64,000 nucleotides of DNA from NCBI RefSeq assembly GCF_033807575.1, contig NC_084721.1, positions 2,790,001-2,854,000 on the forward strand. Reading direction: 5' to 3'. The DNA is from Cydia pomonella. Its lineage: Eukaryota; Arthropoda; Insecta; Lepidoptera; Tortricidae. The number at the start of each line of letters is the position of its first letter. The stretch's first letter is position 1. This document shows positions 32,343-43,089 of the stretch, piece by piece. The notes beneath the pieces are model-generated. The model ran no database searches, had not been told where the DNA came from, and saw only the letters and a list, made by a program, of their open reading frames with translations. The translations under genes were made by a program, and so were the position numbers.

Positions 32343-33390
32343 TTGCCTGTCAGCATCAGAAGGACGGTAATATTTTTCTAACGTATGTATGTATGCATGT
32401 CTATTTCTTTGACACGTCCTACCTACAGCCCAAAAGGCTGGACGGATTTTGACCAAATCAATTAACCAAATAATCATCCGTACAAATTTAAAATGACGCA
32501 ATTTATTCGGCATTGAAATCGAGGCATTGTTTTCAGTTTCGTATTCCTTCGCCGCTTTATTCTCTAATGATTTAGGAATTTTCTTTTATCACTTTCCGTA
32601 CCATTATTGTCTTTGTCACGAAGTTCGAAGATTTCAGATTAAATTTATTGATATAACTTTCGATGTTAAAGTTTTTAATTGCTGAAAATACGTGTTGAAG
32701 ATTTGTTTTAGTATCTGTAAATTCTTAGCCATATTCTGTTTTTCTCCCTTTTTGAATTTATTGTTTGTAGGAATAATTCAAGGAAAGTTTCGGCTAAAAT
32801 ATCGGATTTGTACGTGTGAAATAACGGCAATAAATATTAATACGTATTAATTGTATTTTTTTATGTAAAAAGTCATCTAATATCAAGTTGATTCTAACGA
32901 CTTACAACTCTTTGAAGTGAATTGCAAAAAAAATGTACATAATTAAAGTTATTAGTTAAGAAGCTAGGTATGATTCGTTTTTAGTTAATTGATTCATTTG
33001 TGTTACGAAAATTAACCATGCAAATTGTTTTGTATTGTATTTATTGTACTTAATTAACACACATATAAATCTATAGAATACACTTTCACACTTTCATGCA
33101 TATAACTTAAATAAAAATTGCTTAGTTGTCGTAACACAAGGGAATCATTTAACTTTTGACTAACTACAGCTCCTTAACTATGTAAAAAAAACACTTCTAT
33201 ATTTATGTCATGTGATTGGCATGTTTCAATAGCGAGGTTTTTTTATAACCCTTATTTTCCACTACTAGGCCATTTAACTATTCCATGTCACGTAACTAAA
33301 CAAATATAAGCTACATATTGTAATAAAAAACTAAAACTTGTTCACCTTATAAACCCACGAGTCGTTTTGTGCACACAAAATTGAGTCTAT
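32343..33390. other. 1 kb without gene; dispersed repeat scrap at its left end
   Basis: 32345-32480 (GACACGTCCTACCTACAGCC, GGCTGGACGGATTTTGACC) resembles a common insect dispersed repeat. The rest is AT-rich with no supported ORF. Confidence 0.4.
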
Positions 33391-33526
33391 CAGGCCTATT
33401 CGAACGTACACTGAAATCAGAATCATATCATTTGGTTATTATGCGGTTCGCTCTCGCAAGTACGAACTAAATACACGATAACTGAATGAGATCATTGAAA
33501 TGTCAATGTAAGTTCGAATTGGCCTG
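33391..33526. mobile_element. Palindromic MITE (CAGGCCTATTCGAACGTACA family)
   Basis: Left CAGGCCTATTCGAACGTACA, right TGTAAGTTCGAATTGGCCTG. The interior TCGCTCTCGCAAGTACGAAC is shared with 52069-52225 and a half copy at 24750. Confidence 0.8.
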
Positions 33527-34562
33527 TATAATTTATTCTGTCTTCGTAGCAAAGCGGGTATTTATCGTTAGCACGTTCGTAGCGCCGTAGCGCCATCGTA
33601 GCTCGTGTTCTACGACTGCGACATGTTATAGTGCTAACAAACGGGCGTACCTTCGTCCAGTCAGTTTATATCTCTTTCTTGCTTTAACTCATAGCTGAGT
33701 CCTTAAATAATATACAGCCAACCTTCCATTCGATCGAACAGGCCTCGGATCAGACCAAGGTCGCTTACAGAGGCCGAGAGGCCAATATAAACTTTAACTG
33801 ATGTCAGTTTGTATTTATTCGTACGAGTACATGCATTTCAGTCGTACTTGTTCGTACATGTATTGGCGTGATGGAGACGCACGGACGAATGATAATAAAC
33901 GGATATCATTTTGATGTCAAAATGTTAGTACAAAGTTTAAAATTACTTACGCTGATTGGTGCGCACAAGATGCACAAATGCATTAGGCATCTCGCTCACA
34001 CTTGTTGGTGGACGTGAGATGCACTGCCTGTCATGAGACCGTTTCTGATCAAACAAATTGTTTAATCAGTATCACTCTCATACTTTTTGTATTAACTTCT
34101 AGTTGAACGAAGTTGTGTTCTTCATATAAATTATAAGCACGCATCAGCAAACAGACCATGGTTAATTTTATTTGTTTAGAAATATTATTTTGTTGAGCGT
34201 TCCGATTGAACGTCTAGCGACTTTCGCTCGCGACGTCAAACTCGTGGTATAGATTTAGATATATTTTATATTATATGCTAATTGTTATACTTTATGGGTC
34301 AATTGTTGCCTGAAAATAAAGATTTTTAATTTCAATTCATAGAGAATTGAGCACTAGGTGGATCGATCTTTACGTGTCCTTTTATTAAAAAAACGCTTTT
34401 AAAAATAAGTCGCAGCAAACATATAACAATTATAAATCATGTACGATTCACATTCTTTTGCTTTCATATTTAAGTAATAAAAAATAAGCTAATAAATTTT
34501 AATGCTAGTATCATAACCCCAAACATGGGGTTATCTATAGTTTTATTATTCTACTGTGTTCC
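33527..34562. other. 1 kb without recognised gene
   Basis: Repeat-like scraps at 33740-33900 (GAGGCCAATATAAAC; TCGTACTTGTTCGTACATG) and AT-rich sequence. No ORF of note. Confidence 0.4.
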
Positions 34563-34927
34563 TGTTAAGTACAGGGGGCTTACCGCGAAAACCGAAATTC
34601 GCAAATTGCGGGGATCTTTCTCTTTTACTCTTACTAAGACGTAATTAGAGTGACAGAGAAAAATGCCCGCAATTGACGAACTTCGATTTTCCCGGTAGGA
34701 GCCCTGGACATACGCACGGGAGGAGACGCGCGGGCGGCGGACAGAGCGCGACGTCATCGCGGCAAGCCGCAAGCGCCGCTTGGCACACACTCGGCTTCAC
34801 ATACTCCACCGGCAACGGACGAATACCGTAACAGTTTTTTATAATATATCTGTAATTAAGGCGGAATAAACCAGCCTATTTTTATACAGTCCGCGTTATC
34901 ATTTCTACGTCCAGTAGAACCCTAACA
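34563..34927. mobile_element. Probable solo LTR, interrupted by a MITE
   Basis: Starts TGTTA and ends TAACA, typical LTR termini. Flanking 5-mers are GTTCC and GTTAC (4 of 5). It contains a TATA-like tract (TTTTTTATAATATAT, about 34834) and AATAAA in GCGGAATAAACCAGCC (34865). No internal region, primer-binding site or second LTR was seen, so solo-LTR status is inferred from architecture only. Confidence 0.45.
34572..34706. mobile_element. Palindromic MITE nested in the putative LTR
   Basis: Left CAGGGGGCTTACCGCGAAAA pairs with right TTTTCCCGGTAGGAGCCCTG. Inner arms CGCAAATTGCGGGG / CCCGCAATTGACGAAC. No coding content. Confidence 0.75.
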
Positions 34928-35566
34928 GTTACTGACAAAACTTGTTTGTTGCTACTAATATCTAACCTATGGTTAACTTATATTAAATTGACAAAAACAG
35001 GCGTAGACGAGCAACATTACACAATTACAAGTAAAAATAAGAGTAATCAATGGATAAATACTCGGTTTTCATCATCCGCCAAACTCCAAAATATAAAGCG
35101 AACTTCTGTTTCACAGAAACGGGAAATGGCGCGTTTTTATCAAACAAGCAAACAGACGGAGCAAACACAATTAGCACTGTTTGAACGCCATAGGCTTCGG
35201 GACGTAGTTTTTGTTTCGTCATTTGATACGGGGAAATAAAGTTGGTAAATGGAAAAAGTGTGATGGAATAGCTGTTCCGTTGCCGGTAAAGTAGAATCTG
35301 CTTATAATGACATCGAAGGGAAGTGACTAACACATCATACTAAGCGGATGTCATATAAAGTATAGTTGTATAACTTCTAATTGTTTAAACAAAAAAATAT
35401 TCTTTATTCTTTATTTGCTTGAAATATGGTATAATGAGATGGTAAGAATAACATATATCAGTACAAAACCATATTTTGCTAGTTTAGCATGCAAATGTAC
35501 ACTTAACTTAATAAGTTAATAACTATCTAACTTCTACTTAATATTAGGTATCTAACATGCAAAACA
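34928..35566. other. No gene seen
   Basis: Overlapping frames on both strands around 34946-35333 (97 and 102 codons) lack motifs. AT-rich. Confidence 0.4.
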
Positions 35567-35757
35567 GTACCCCTAGTGTAAATAAATTCGATTTCCAAAC
35601 GTGACGTACGCGTTTGCGTTTAGTCTCATTTTGTATTGGATTTAGAAAGAGCGCGCCAAGCGGGACGTTTTGGAAACTCAAAATCCTATACAAAATGAGA
35701 CTTAACGCAAACGCGTTCGTCACGTTATGATGTCGATCAAATTTACACTAGGGGTAC
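35567..35757. mobile_element. Palindromic MITE (GTACCCCTAGTGTAAAT ends), copy 3
   Basis: 191 bp, nearly identical to 19962-20152. It sits exactly at the 3' side of the minus-strand LINE remnant that follows. Confidence 0.85.
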
Positions 35758-36060
35758 AGGTCATCTGTAGTATAAAACATCTTTGTTTTCAGCCAACGAT
35801 AAAGTTGTGCTTTAAATGAATTAAGAGGGAGATCCTTAACATTATCTGGAAGAGCATTAAATATTCGTATACACATATAATAACTACTTTTCATGAAAAG
35901 GGCACTACTGGGAACAAAATCAATTACAAGTCGGTTCGGGTTTCTTGTGTTTCTATAATATACATCTTTAGCTTTTTTGAAAAGATACGGGCATTTTTTT
36001 ACAAAAACAGCTGCTTCAAAAATATACATACATGGTAATGTCAAAATTTCATACTTACTA
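35758..36060 (-). mobile_element. LINE reverse-transcriptase C-terminus, minus strand
   Basis: The open minus frame encodes MTLPCMYIFEAAVFVKKCPY then the terminal block YMCIRIFNALPDNVKDLPLN and SFKAQLYRWLKTKMFYTTDD. This is the C-terminal domain of a non-LTR ORF2; catalytic motifs are absent. The stop sits at the MITE border, so the LINE 3' UTR was displaced or lost. Confidence 0.8.
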
Positions 36061-36385
36061 CTTTGCTGATCAGCGAAAAGATTTATTATTTATTCATTGC
36101 ATATTAATCATGTGGTACATAACAGGTATTACATTAGGACAAGTTCACACATGAACCCTGTGCCCAAGATAACGTGCTAGTCAATCAGTGCTAACCCATT
36201 ATACTTACTTGCGTATTTTTACATGTAATTAATGTTCTCCGCAAGAATAGAAAAAAGTAAAACAATATTTTAGCGGATCAGGAAAGTAATTTTTGTTTAA
36301 ATTAGTATGGATTTCCATAAAGTAACGCCTGATTCTATTCATTACTTCTATTGTTGTTAAGTTTTCCAAATCCAATCATATCAAA
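36061..36385. other. No gene seen
   Basis: AT-rich sequence containing TTATTTATTCATTGC-type retroelement-tail debris. Confidence 0.35.
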
Positions 36386-36588
36386 CAGGGATCGGAATCG
36401 GTTTTTTAGAAAAACTTTGAAATAAACATATATTTCGGTTTATTTTATACTCCAAATATAGGACTCGGTTGTGTTTTTAGATAACGACTTCGTATTATTA
36501 GATTGCCCAATTAGAAATGAAATAATTGACAAAGAACGAAAAATACCGTTTTCGTTCCCATACAAAAAATACCGGTTTCCGATCCCTG
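36386..36588. mobile_element. hAT-like MITE (CAGGGATCGGAA ends), 8-bp TSD
   Basis: Left CAGGGATCGGAATCGGTTTT, right AAATACCGGTTTCCGATCCC then TG. A perfect 8-bp repeat ATATCAAA occurs at 36378-36385 and 36589-36596. A sister copy in the opposite orientation is at 61276-61416. Confidence 0.9.
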
Positions 36589-36819
36589 ATATCAAATTAC
36601 TTTATTTAACTTGTAACAATTATCATTAGATATAGGTACATAATTATATAAGTATGTACACATACTTTGTGACATACTTTTTTTCTTTTGGCCTAATTTA
36701 GTGTCCAACTGCGAAAATGCGTCCAAGTCGTCCCGCCTCGCCATCTCCTTTTCGGTCTGCCTGCACCCCGGCCAGCACACGAACTCTTGTTGGGTCCAGA
36801 ACTTGAGTTTTAGATATAT

Positions 36820-36925
36820 GTGTCAAGACCGCTAAGCTTAAGTGGAACTGGGCTGGACATGTCTGCCGAATGCAGGGTGCAAAGGTGACCCAAAATGATT
36901 ACCGAGTGGGACCCACGAAACAATA
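36820..36925 (+). mobile_element. LINE fragment (AKLKWNWAGHVCRMQ block)
   Basis: The + frame reads KTAKLKWNWAGHVCRMQGAK, the linker region downstream of the reverse-transcriptase domain in RTE-like elements. A short island only. Confidence 0.65.
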
Positions 36926-37327
36926 GATGAATATACTTACATTGCAAGTTAAATAAAAGCTTGTAAAATATGTACCAAGTTTATTACTGTTACAAACAAA
37001 ATTAAGATCACACAGTGTGTCTATGTGCGGCCGTAAAGAATCATATCCCCTTTTATTCGTTTTATGTCGCTTAGGTATAGACATAGACAAGATAATAATA
37101 AAGACTGTTAACCATCATACAAAGTAGCGATCATTCTTGTAATTTTAGAAGGTACTATATACGTGAGGTCTTACGGTGTTACCCAACCCGCCACGTCACC
37201 GGATCCGATGCACGCACCCGACCAGGCACCGGGAGCAACGCGGGTAGATCTCAGCGCCGACGAGGACTCCTCGCGCAGAGTGCGAGTAGTATAGCCAATG
37301 AGAAACTGAGGACTCTGGATGAGGCGA
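36926..37327. other. No gene seen
   Basis: 37180-37260 is GC-richer and may belong to the adjacent LINE fragment. No intact frame. Confidence 0.35.
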
Positions 37328-37446
37328 TTGACACAAGCACAATGTCATCAGCGAAAAGCATACACCAGGGTGCTTCTTCCTGTATATCCGACGACAGAGC
37401 GTCCATAATAAGTAGAAAGAGGTAGGGACTCAGAGCCGATCCGAAT
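37328..37446 (-). mobile_element. LINE reverse-transcriptase fragment with LFADDIVLV
   Basis: The minus frame encodes GSALSPYLFLLIMDALSSDI and QEEAPWCMLFADDIVLV, covering motif B through the catalytic ADD of motif C in an RTE-type reverse transcriptase. The frame is lost on both sides. Confidence 0.85.
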
Positions 37447-37788
37447 AAATATAATAAATAAAGGAGTAATAACAATGACGAGTAACGCGACTTTGTACAG
37501 TTATTTGCAGTCTTTATTAGTTAACTGTCACTGGAATCGGTTTACAGCAGGATCACCCGTTTACTGCTGTATGGGCATTCAACTAGTGCTAAATCTGGAC
37601 TATAAACCGGAAAGTACTGGTATAAAGTTTTTTGCACGAGTTCGCAATGTGTTTTAGATGACAATGCAAAAATAAGGGCATATGGTAGAAGCTGGTAACT
37701 ATTATACAAATTATTACCAAAATTTTGACAAAAATAAAATTTTACTAAAGGTGACATTTGAATGACTACAGTAGCGATAGCATGAGAT
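37447..37788. other. No gene seen
   Basis: Short frames without motif; unassigned. Confidence 0.35.
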
Positions 37789-37932
37789 AACATATACGAT
37801 ATGGATTGGATATATCAGTGTCAAAATTGACGTTCTTGTTAGAAGAAACGTCACTTTTGACACCGACATATCTAATCCATATCGTATCTTTAGCAAATGT
37901 TTGACGTATCTTAAAGTTCGAATCGGGCCGTC
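37789..37932. mobile_element. Palindromic MITE, CGGCCCGATTCGAAC family, left end truncated
   Basis: Inverted arms CAGTGTCAAAATTGACGTTC / GAAACGTCACTTTTGACACC, with the right terminus AAAGTTCGAATCGGGCCG retained. Confidence 0.75.
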
Positions 37933-38582
37933 TAAAGGAATAACTTTTAGTATGTCGCCAACCCTGATATTACGAAAAAAACTACTGTTCTATAGAAAAC
38001 ATTACGAGAATTATTATGATTCTCGGATATGTATGATACAGTAGATTTTTCTAGGCGTAAAAGTTGTTCAGTATGACTTACATATTTACCCCTCAGTGTG
38101 TGGTAAGACATGACAAAATCACTGTGTATAATTGTGATTCAATAACCGGTTAAAGTGACCGGACCATTTTTTTATGCAGGTAGTAAGTAGCACGTGCGGT
38201 TTTACTTAACATTAGACAAAGAATTAGCCGTTCGGGGCCAGCTACAAATCGAACGACTACACATCCCAATACACGTGTCATTTTTACGGAATCAGCCCTC
38301 TGCTGGCTTGCATAATAGGCCCGGCATCAGGCCCAGTTAAACAATTTAATGACTGTTAGTTAACTTTAATAATCATAATAATATAATATTTATTTCAGGC
38401 AATGTGCCCATATCACAAATTACAAATTTACAATATCACATTAAAATACAATATTTAAGCTAAAATGCAGAAAAATTTTTTTTTATTTCGATCTATCGAT
38501 CGATAGTTGCTTATATTCTTGTCATCGATGTAATTCAATGGATGCAATTTTGAATGTAAATTTAAAAGACTAACAAAATACC
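37933..38582. other. No gene seen
   Basis: 37960-38075 contains AAAGTTGTTCAGTATGACTT, a word shared with the TIR element at 47711-47974, so part is probably an old relative. The rest is AT-rich. Confidence 0.35.
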
Positions 38583-38690
38583 ATTACATTGGCGAGAGGT
38601 CGCACAGGACCGAGAAAAGTGGCGCTGTCTTGTGTCGGAGGCCAAGTCTCATTTTGGGTCGCTGAGCCAACGGAGTAAGTAGTAAGTAAC
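38583..38690 (+). mobile_element. RTE-type LINE C-terminal scrap
   Basis: Matches 61160-61258 almost base for base (GGCGAGAGGTCGCACAGGAC, AAGTCTCATTTTGGGTCGCT); encodes WREVAQDREKWRCLVSEAKS up to the terminal stop. Confidence 0.8.
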
Positions 38691-40429
38691 AAAATACCAT
38701 ACGATAAGTTAATATATCACAAATGCGTACAAGCCAAGTAAGAAATGTATCATCAATAATCATGGGGATTTTATTTTTAAAGCCATGCTATCTTGTTATC
38801 TTAAAAGGGGCTTTTGCAAACACTGATTAAAGCCGTTCGTTTTGTTTCTACTTTCATTATGTGCAAACTATAAAACAATCTCAAACGTGGCTGCAAAATA
38901 ACACGCTTATCCTAATAACAATCATTAGCGGCCTTTGTTTCCATTCTAAAGGGTAAAATAAAAGACAGATTGTAAAAGCGATAACTAGTAGGCATACTTT
39001 ACCAACAACACGTGCTGAATATTTAAGAAACAAACAATTCATGATAAGTACTCGTGAGCTTTTTAAATACCAATTATATAAATATGATTTCAACCTAAAC
39101 AAATTGAGTATGATGTTTATTCTATTTAAAAATACCTGTCAGAAAAGAAAATGTGTTTAGTAAAAACTAAAATTATATAAGTAATCAAAGTTAAAATTAT
39201 TAATAAATTTTCAATCATCGTTTAAATATCTAAATGAGTTATAATATACTGTCACCGGGTCATAGAAGGCACGTCATTTGACTTTGACCACCATGTTTCT
39301 GAACGCAACCATGTATACGACCGAATGATTTTATTACTGTATCCATTCGTCGACTCACTCACTCTCTTTTTTCTCAACAACTCCACGGTTAACATCGCTC
39401 TGTAATTAATATCCGTTTTTTAGTGAAAATACACAGTTTCATCGATAAAAGGTGACTTTTAATTATCCACCAACACACCATTTTGCATTTTTTCTAAACC
39501 TAAATCAATAAGCTTCGAGGAGAGTTGAACTCACGACTTGCCACGACTGTTGCCAAATTAAGGATTAACATTGGTTTTGACATACGTCAGTAAAAGTAAC
39601 CGCCATCATTATGACATAATTTTAAGGTCATGTACTATTTGCTTTGTGTTGTATCAAATTAATTTATTTCCCGAACATCAATATTTCAAGGGCAACAGAG
39701 TCTTAAATATAATCAAGGCAATCGCCAGTTATAAAACTATGGTTAAGCTGCGTCCCCACCGGGCCGTTGTCTTAGGTGCCAGAGAACAGATTATTGCCGA
39801 GGCATTATCTACAGCGATACCGACAAACCTCTATATCTATCCCTCTTTGTGTTTCTTACTTGTACTATGTTTGTCTCTTCACTGTTTTTTTTTTGGGTTT
39901 CGTATAAAAATGGCATCACTCTGTCAGTCCGTCTGTCTGCCTTTTCTTTTCTTATTTAATGCATGGTAATTTGTTGAAATTCTACTAACACATCTATTAT
40001 GGATTATGTCATTGACATAAAATGTACTACGTACTAGACACGCTATCGAGAAAAACTTATGTCCTCCGTCTGTCACTAAGCTTAAGAATAATAGCTAGTC
40101 AGAAGCGAAAAACTTTTCATTTTCTGCCTAAATACGTACTGTAACCTCCATGTTACATCTGCGAAATGTAATCTATGCGCCAAAGAAAATGGCGTACCAC
40201 CGCGAGTGTTTAAAGTGACGTTTCAAAATAATCTAAATAAGCTTAAAACAAAACATTTTTCGCAGTGGATTGTTATTATATTGGTTTTATTTTGTTTCTA
40301 GATATTATAAGAATACATTTTCATAACGCATAAAGGCATTTTCAATTTTTTTTTTAATTCGTTACACGTGTGGCATCTCGCCAGTAGTCGGAGACGTACT
40401 AAACGCAATGAAGTGCCGGCACTTCAATG
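38691..40429. other. 1.7 kb without recognised gene
   Basis: A tRNA-like minus-strand scrap at about 39505-39540 (GAGTTGAACTCACGACTTGCC). 39880-39950 resembles the GTCTGTCTG-type dispersed repeat at 60797. A 132-codon + frame at 39571-39969 lacks any motif and overlaps that repeat, so it is not called. Confidence 0.4.
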
Positions 40430-40985
40430 AGGTGTGGAATTATTTTGTTGGTGATGCCGACTCTAGTACTATACCTCAATGGATTATGTTGGTCCGAAAT
40501 AAACAATTATTTTTTTAATTATAAGATGTTATGTTTTGAAAAGATTTTTGCCGCCGAGTTTCTTGCCGGTCCATATTGGGATACCCTCCTCCAATTGAGG
40601 GGAGATTTAAATCTTCTCGGGTCAGAGGTGTAGGGTTAGAGCCGGCGCAGCCTTATTTGACGTTCATAAGCGACCGGTTTGGCCTAGTGGGTAGCGACCC
40701 TGCCTACGAAGCTGATGGTCCCGGGTTCAAATCCTGGTAAGGGCATTTATTCGTGTGATGAGCATGGATATTTGTTCCTGAGTCATGGGTGTTTTCTATG
40801 TATTTAAGTATTTATAGATACATATTTATATATTCTATATATCGTTGTCTAAGTACCCTCAACACAAGCCTTATTGAGCTTACTGTGGGACTTAGTCAAT
40901 TTGTGTAATAATTTCCTATAATTTTTTTTTTTTTATAAGCGCATTGTAATATGCCTACTTGAATAATAAAATATATTTTATCTTA
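40430..40985 (+). mobile_element. Retroelement 3' end split by a SINE
   Basis: 40550-40672 (GCCGGTCCATATTGGGATAC, GGGTCAGAGGTGTAGGGTTA) and 40935-40985 (ATAAGCGCATTGTAATATGC, AATAATAAAATATATTTTAT) are the two parts of one element. The uninterrupted inverse copy is at 14763-14960. No reverse-transcriptase motif was seen, so the family is not assigned. Confidence 0.7.
40673..40934 (+). mobile_element. tRNA-derived SINE, copy F, inserted with 7-bp TSD
   Basis: Full A box, B box and body, with a T-rich tail. The flanking 7-bp repeat ATAAGCG is at 40666-40672 and 40935-40941. The site is single in the related element at 14763-14960, proving the insertion. Confidence 0.92.
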
Positions 40986-42469
40986 GTTCTGTGCTATCAT
41001 CAGAATAACTGCCTACTTAAAAAGAATGAGATAAGGTCAATATCAGGTCTTATTTACGCATTGATTAGTGTTTATTGTGAGTTAATACATTTGCCACTAA
41101 CATAACATACATTTGCAAGTAACAAGTAGCAAATATATAAACACGAAAAAGTACATACCGAGAGAGAAATTATAAAGAGAAAATATAAAAGATATACCTG
41201 GACGATATTTGGCTAAATACCTGCAAGGCTAAGGATAAGATAGCCGGTTTTTAGGGTTCCTAAAAAAAAATTAAATACGTTTTAAAGGACGCTACCGCAC
41301 TTTGGACCCTCCAGACAAAATAGACCTACCTATTTTTTCTAATTTTTTCGATGTTTTGTTGTGGGACATTAAGTCAGGGTGTATGAATGTGCAATTTAAC
41401 GTAAAATAATGCCGCTGTTTTTTTTAAATCATTTTATTAATATTTAAGGAGTTCTAAGAATTGATTTAGGGGTGCGTTCAAACTTTTCGTTCCTATTACA
41501 TTTATTTCATTTTGATGGCAAGTTGAAAAATTGGACATTATTTAAGAGGATAGATAGTCAACAAAATAATTTAAAATCAAACAGTGCCTAAAAAACATTG
41601 TACATGCCGTACCTATCAGCTTTAATCGTAAGTCCACTTTATTCACATGAAAAAATATAACCCATGCAAATATCGCTATCTCTTTCTATCGTACCACTGT
41701 CTTTTTGTCGGCCCTCTCCGACAGAATCAGTGACAACAAATGAGAAGGGGGAGAGGACGCAAAATAGCATAAATGCCATGCTTTTATAATTTTATAAACA
41801 GTACGATTTGGACAGCGGTCAATTGAACACGTGAATTGAGTTATGCACAAACTATTTCAATAAATAAAAATCATTAGGCATTATATTCGCCATTTGTGCA
41901 ATAAAATATAAATCAATAAACCTTAGTCAGTGAATAAAATCTGTTCTAAACGACAAGTTGGTGTTTAAAGCACATTGTACCTATATCAGGTAAGCAATAA
42001 AATAAATTATTAATAGGATTAAAATTATTATTTACTTGTCCTGAATTGGGTAAGTAATGAAACGTATACGTACTTATGGTATATTCCATAGAACATATAA
42101 ACTCTAATAGTATAATATTTAAAAGTATAACATTCACTAAGAATAACGATTATAACGAATAACAACGAAAAATATAATTTCATAATTAATAACACCCTTT
42201 AAGTATACTATCATTTATGATAAAATTCATGTAATATTATAATGTTGAATTAATATAACTTTAAAAATATATAACAAACATTACCAATAATAATATAAAA
42301 AAGTAACATACTAATAAACGCCAAACTTTCTCTCTATTCTGTCTATTCTCTGTATTAGGTACTCATGTTTCTCTCTATTCCCTGACAAACTTTGTCTCTA
42401 AAATCTGTAGAAACTAAAATATTAACACAAAGAGTTTTATACGAAAATCAATAAAACAAAAAGTCAGTT
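40986..42469. other. 1.5 kb AT-rich, no gene
   Basis: Very AT-rich, especially 41930-42300. No frame with a motif. 41220-41310 (AGCCGGTTTTTAGGGTTCC) is a scrap of the GGGTTCCGTAG dispersed repeat. Confidence 0.4.
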
Positions 42470-43089
42470 CAATTAGCTCACAGTTCACCTAACATGCTCC
42501 TCCTCGCTCGTCGTCGCACCTATCTATAGTCTGTCAAACAATACTCTTCCGTGACAGTATCTACACGCTCTGCTGCTTTATATTCAAATATTATTTAAAA
42601 TGTTATTCGAGTGTTATTTTGTTTGTGTCATTTTGTATGTATGTAGATTATTTGAAATTGATATATTTTATGTATGTTATATCATTATGAGCTTATACTT
42701 TTTGAACATAGACAATTCGTACATTATACTTAACGTTATTATACGTTATGAACGTTTGTAAAGTAAAATTATACCAAAAGTGCTATACGTTTAATGACGC
42801 ACCCTCCTGAATGACCTACTTTGTACTATAAGTAAATATATTTACATATAGGTATACATTATTTTTGGTTTGTTTTATTAACAATAAATATTTTTTGTCA
42901 TTAAAATGGATATAATTTAGATTAACGGAAAATATAACTTAATTAATTAAATTTCTAATAGACAGAATACTGTCCATTAGACATATACACATATATATGT
43001 CCCACTGCGGTAATTTACCACACAAAGTATTAAAATATTTACGTGCATACAAGGATTATAGCGTTGTGTTTTTTCCAGGTTTTGCCACA
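42470..43089 (+). promoter_or_regulatory. Possible upstream region and 3' splice acceptor of the Gag-like gene
   Basis: A pyrimidine tract ending GTGTTTTTTCCAG (AG at 43077-43078) sits 11 bases before the ATG at 43090, consistent with an acceptor whose exon begins 43079. A comparatively GC-rich patch at 42490-42580 inside very AT-rich DNA could be a promoter or first exon. No donor was identified with confidence. All inference. Confidence 0.35.

Noticed and set aside
32166..32513. Minus frame with GFYSSR repeats
   Set aside because: Follows from an 18-bp minisatellite unit; length variation of the A-run breaks the frame elsewhere, so no protein is supported.
39571..39969. 132-codon + frame
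   Set aside because: Covers a dispersed GTCTGTCTG-type repeat at its end and has no recognisable motif.
42997..43089. Upstream extension of the Gag-like frame by 31 codons
   Set aside because: The first ATG lies before a strong splice acceptor at 43077-43078 and its peptide does not resemble Gag; the ATG at 43090 has better context.
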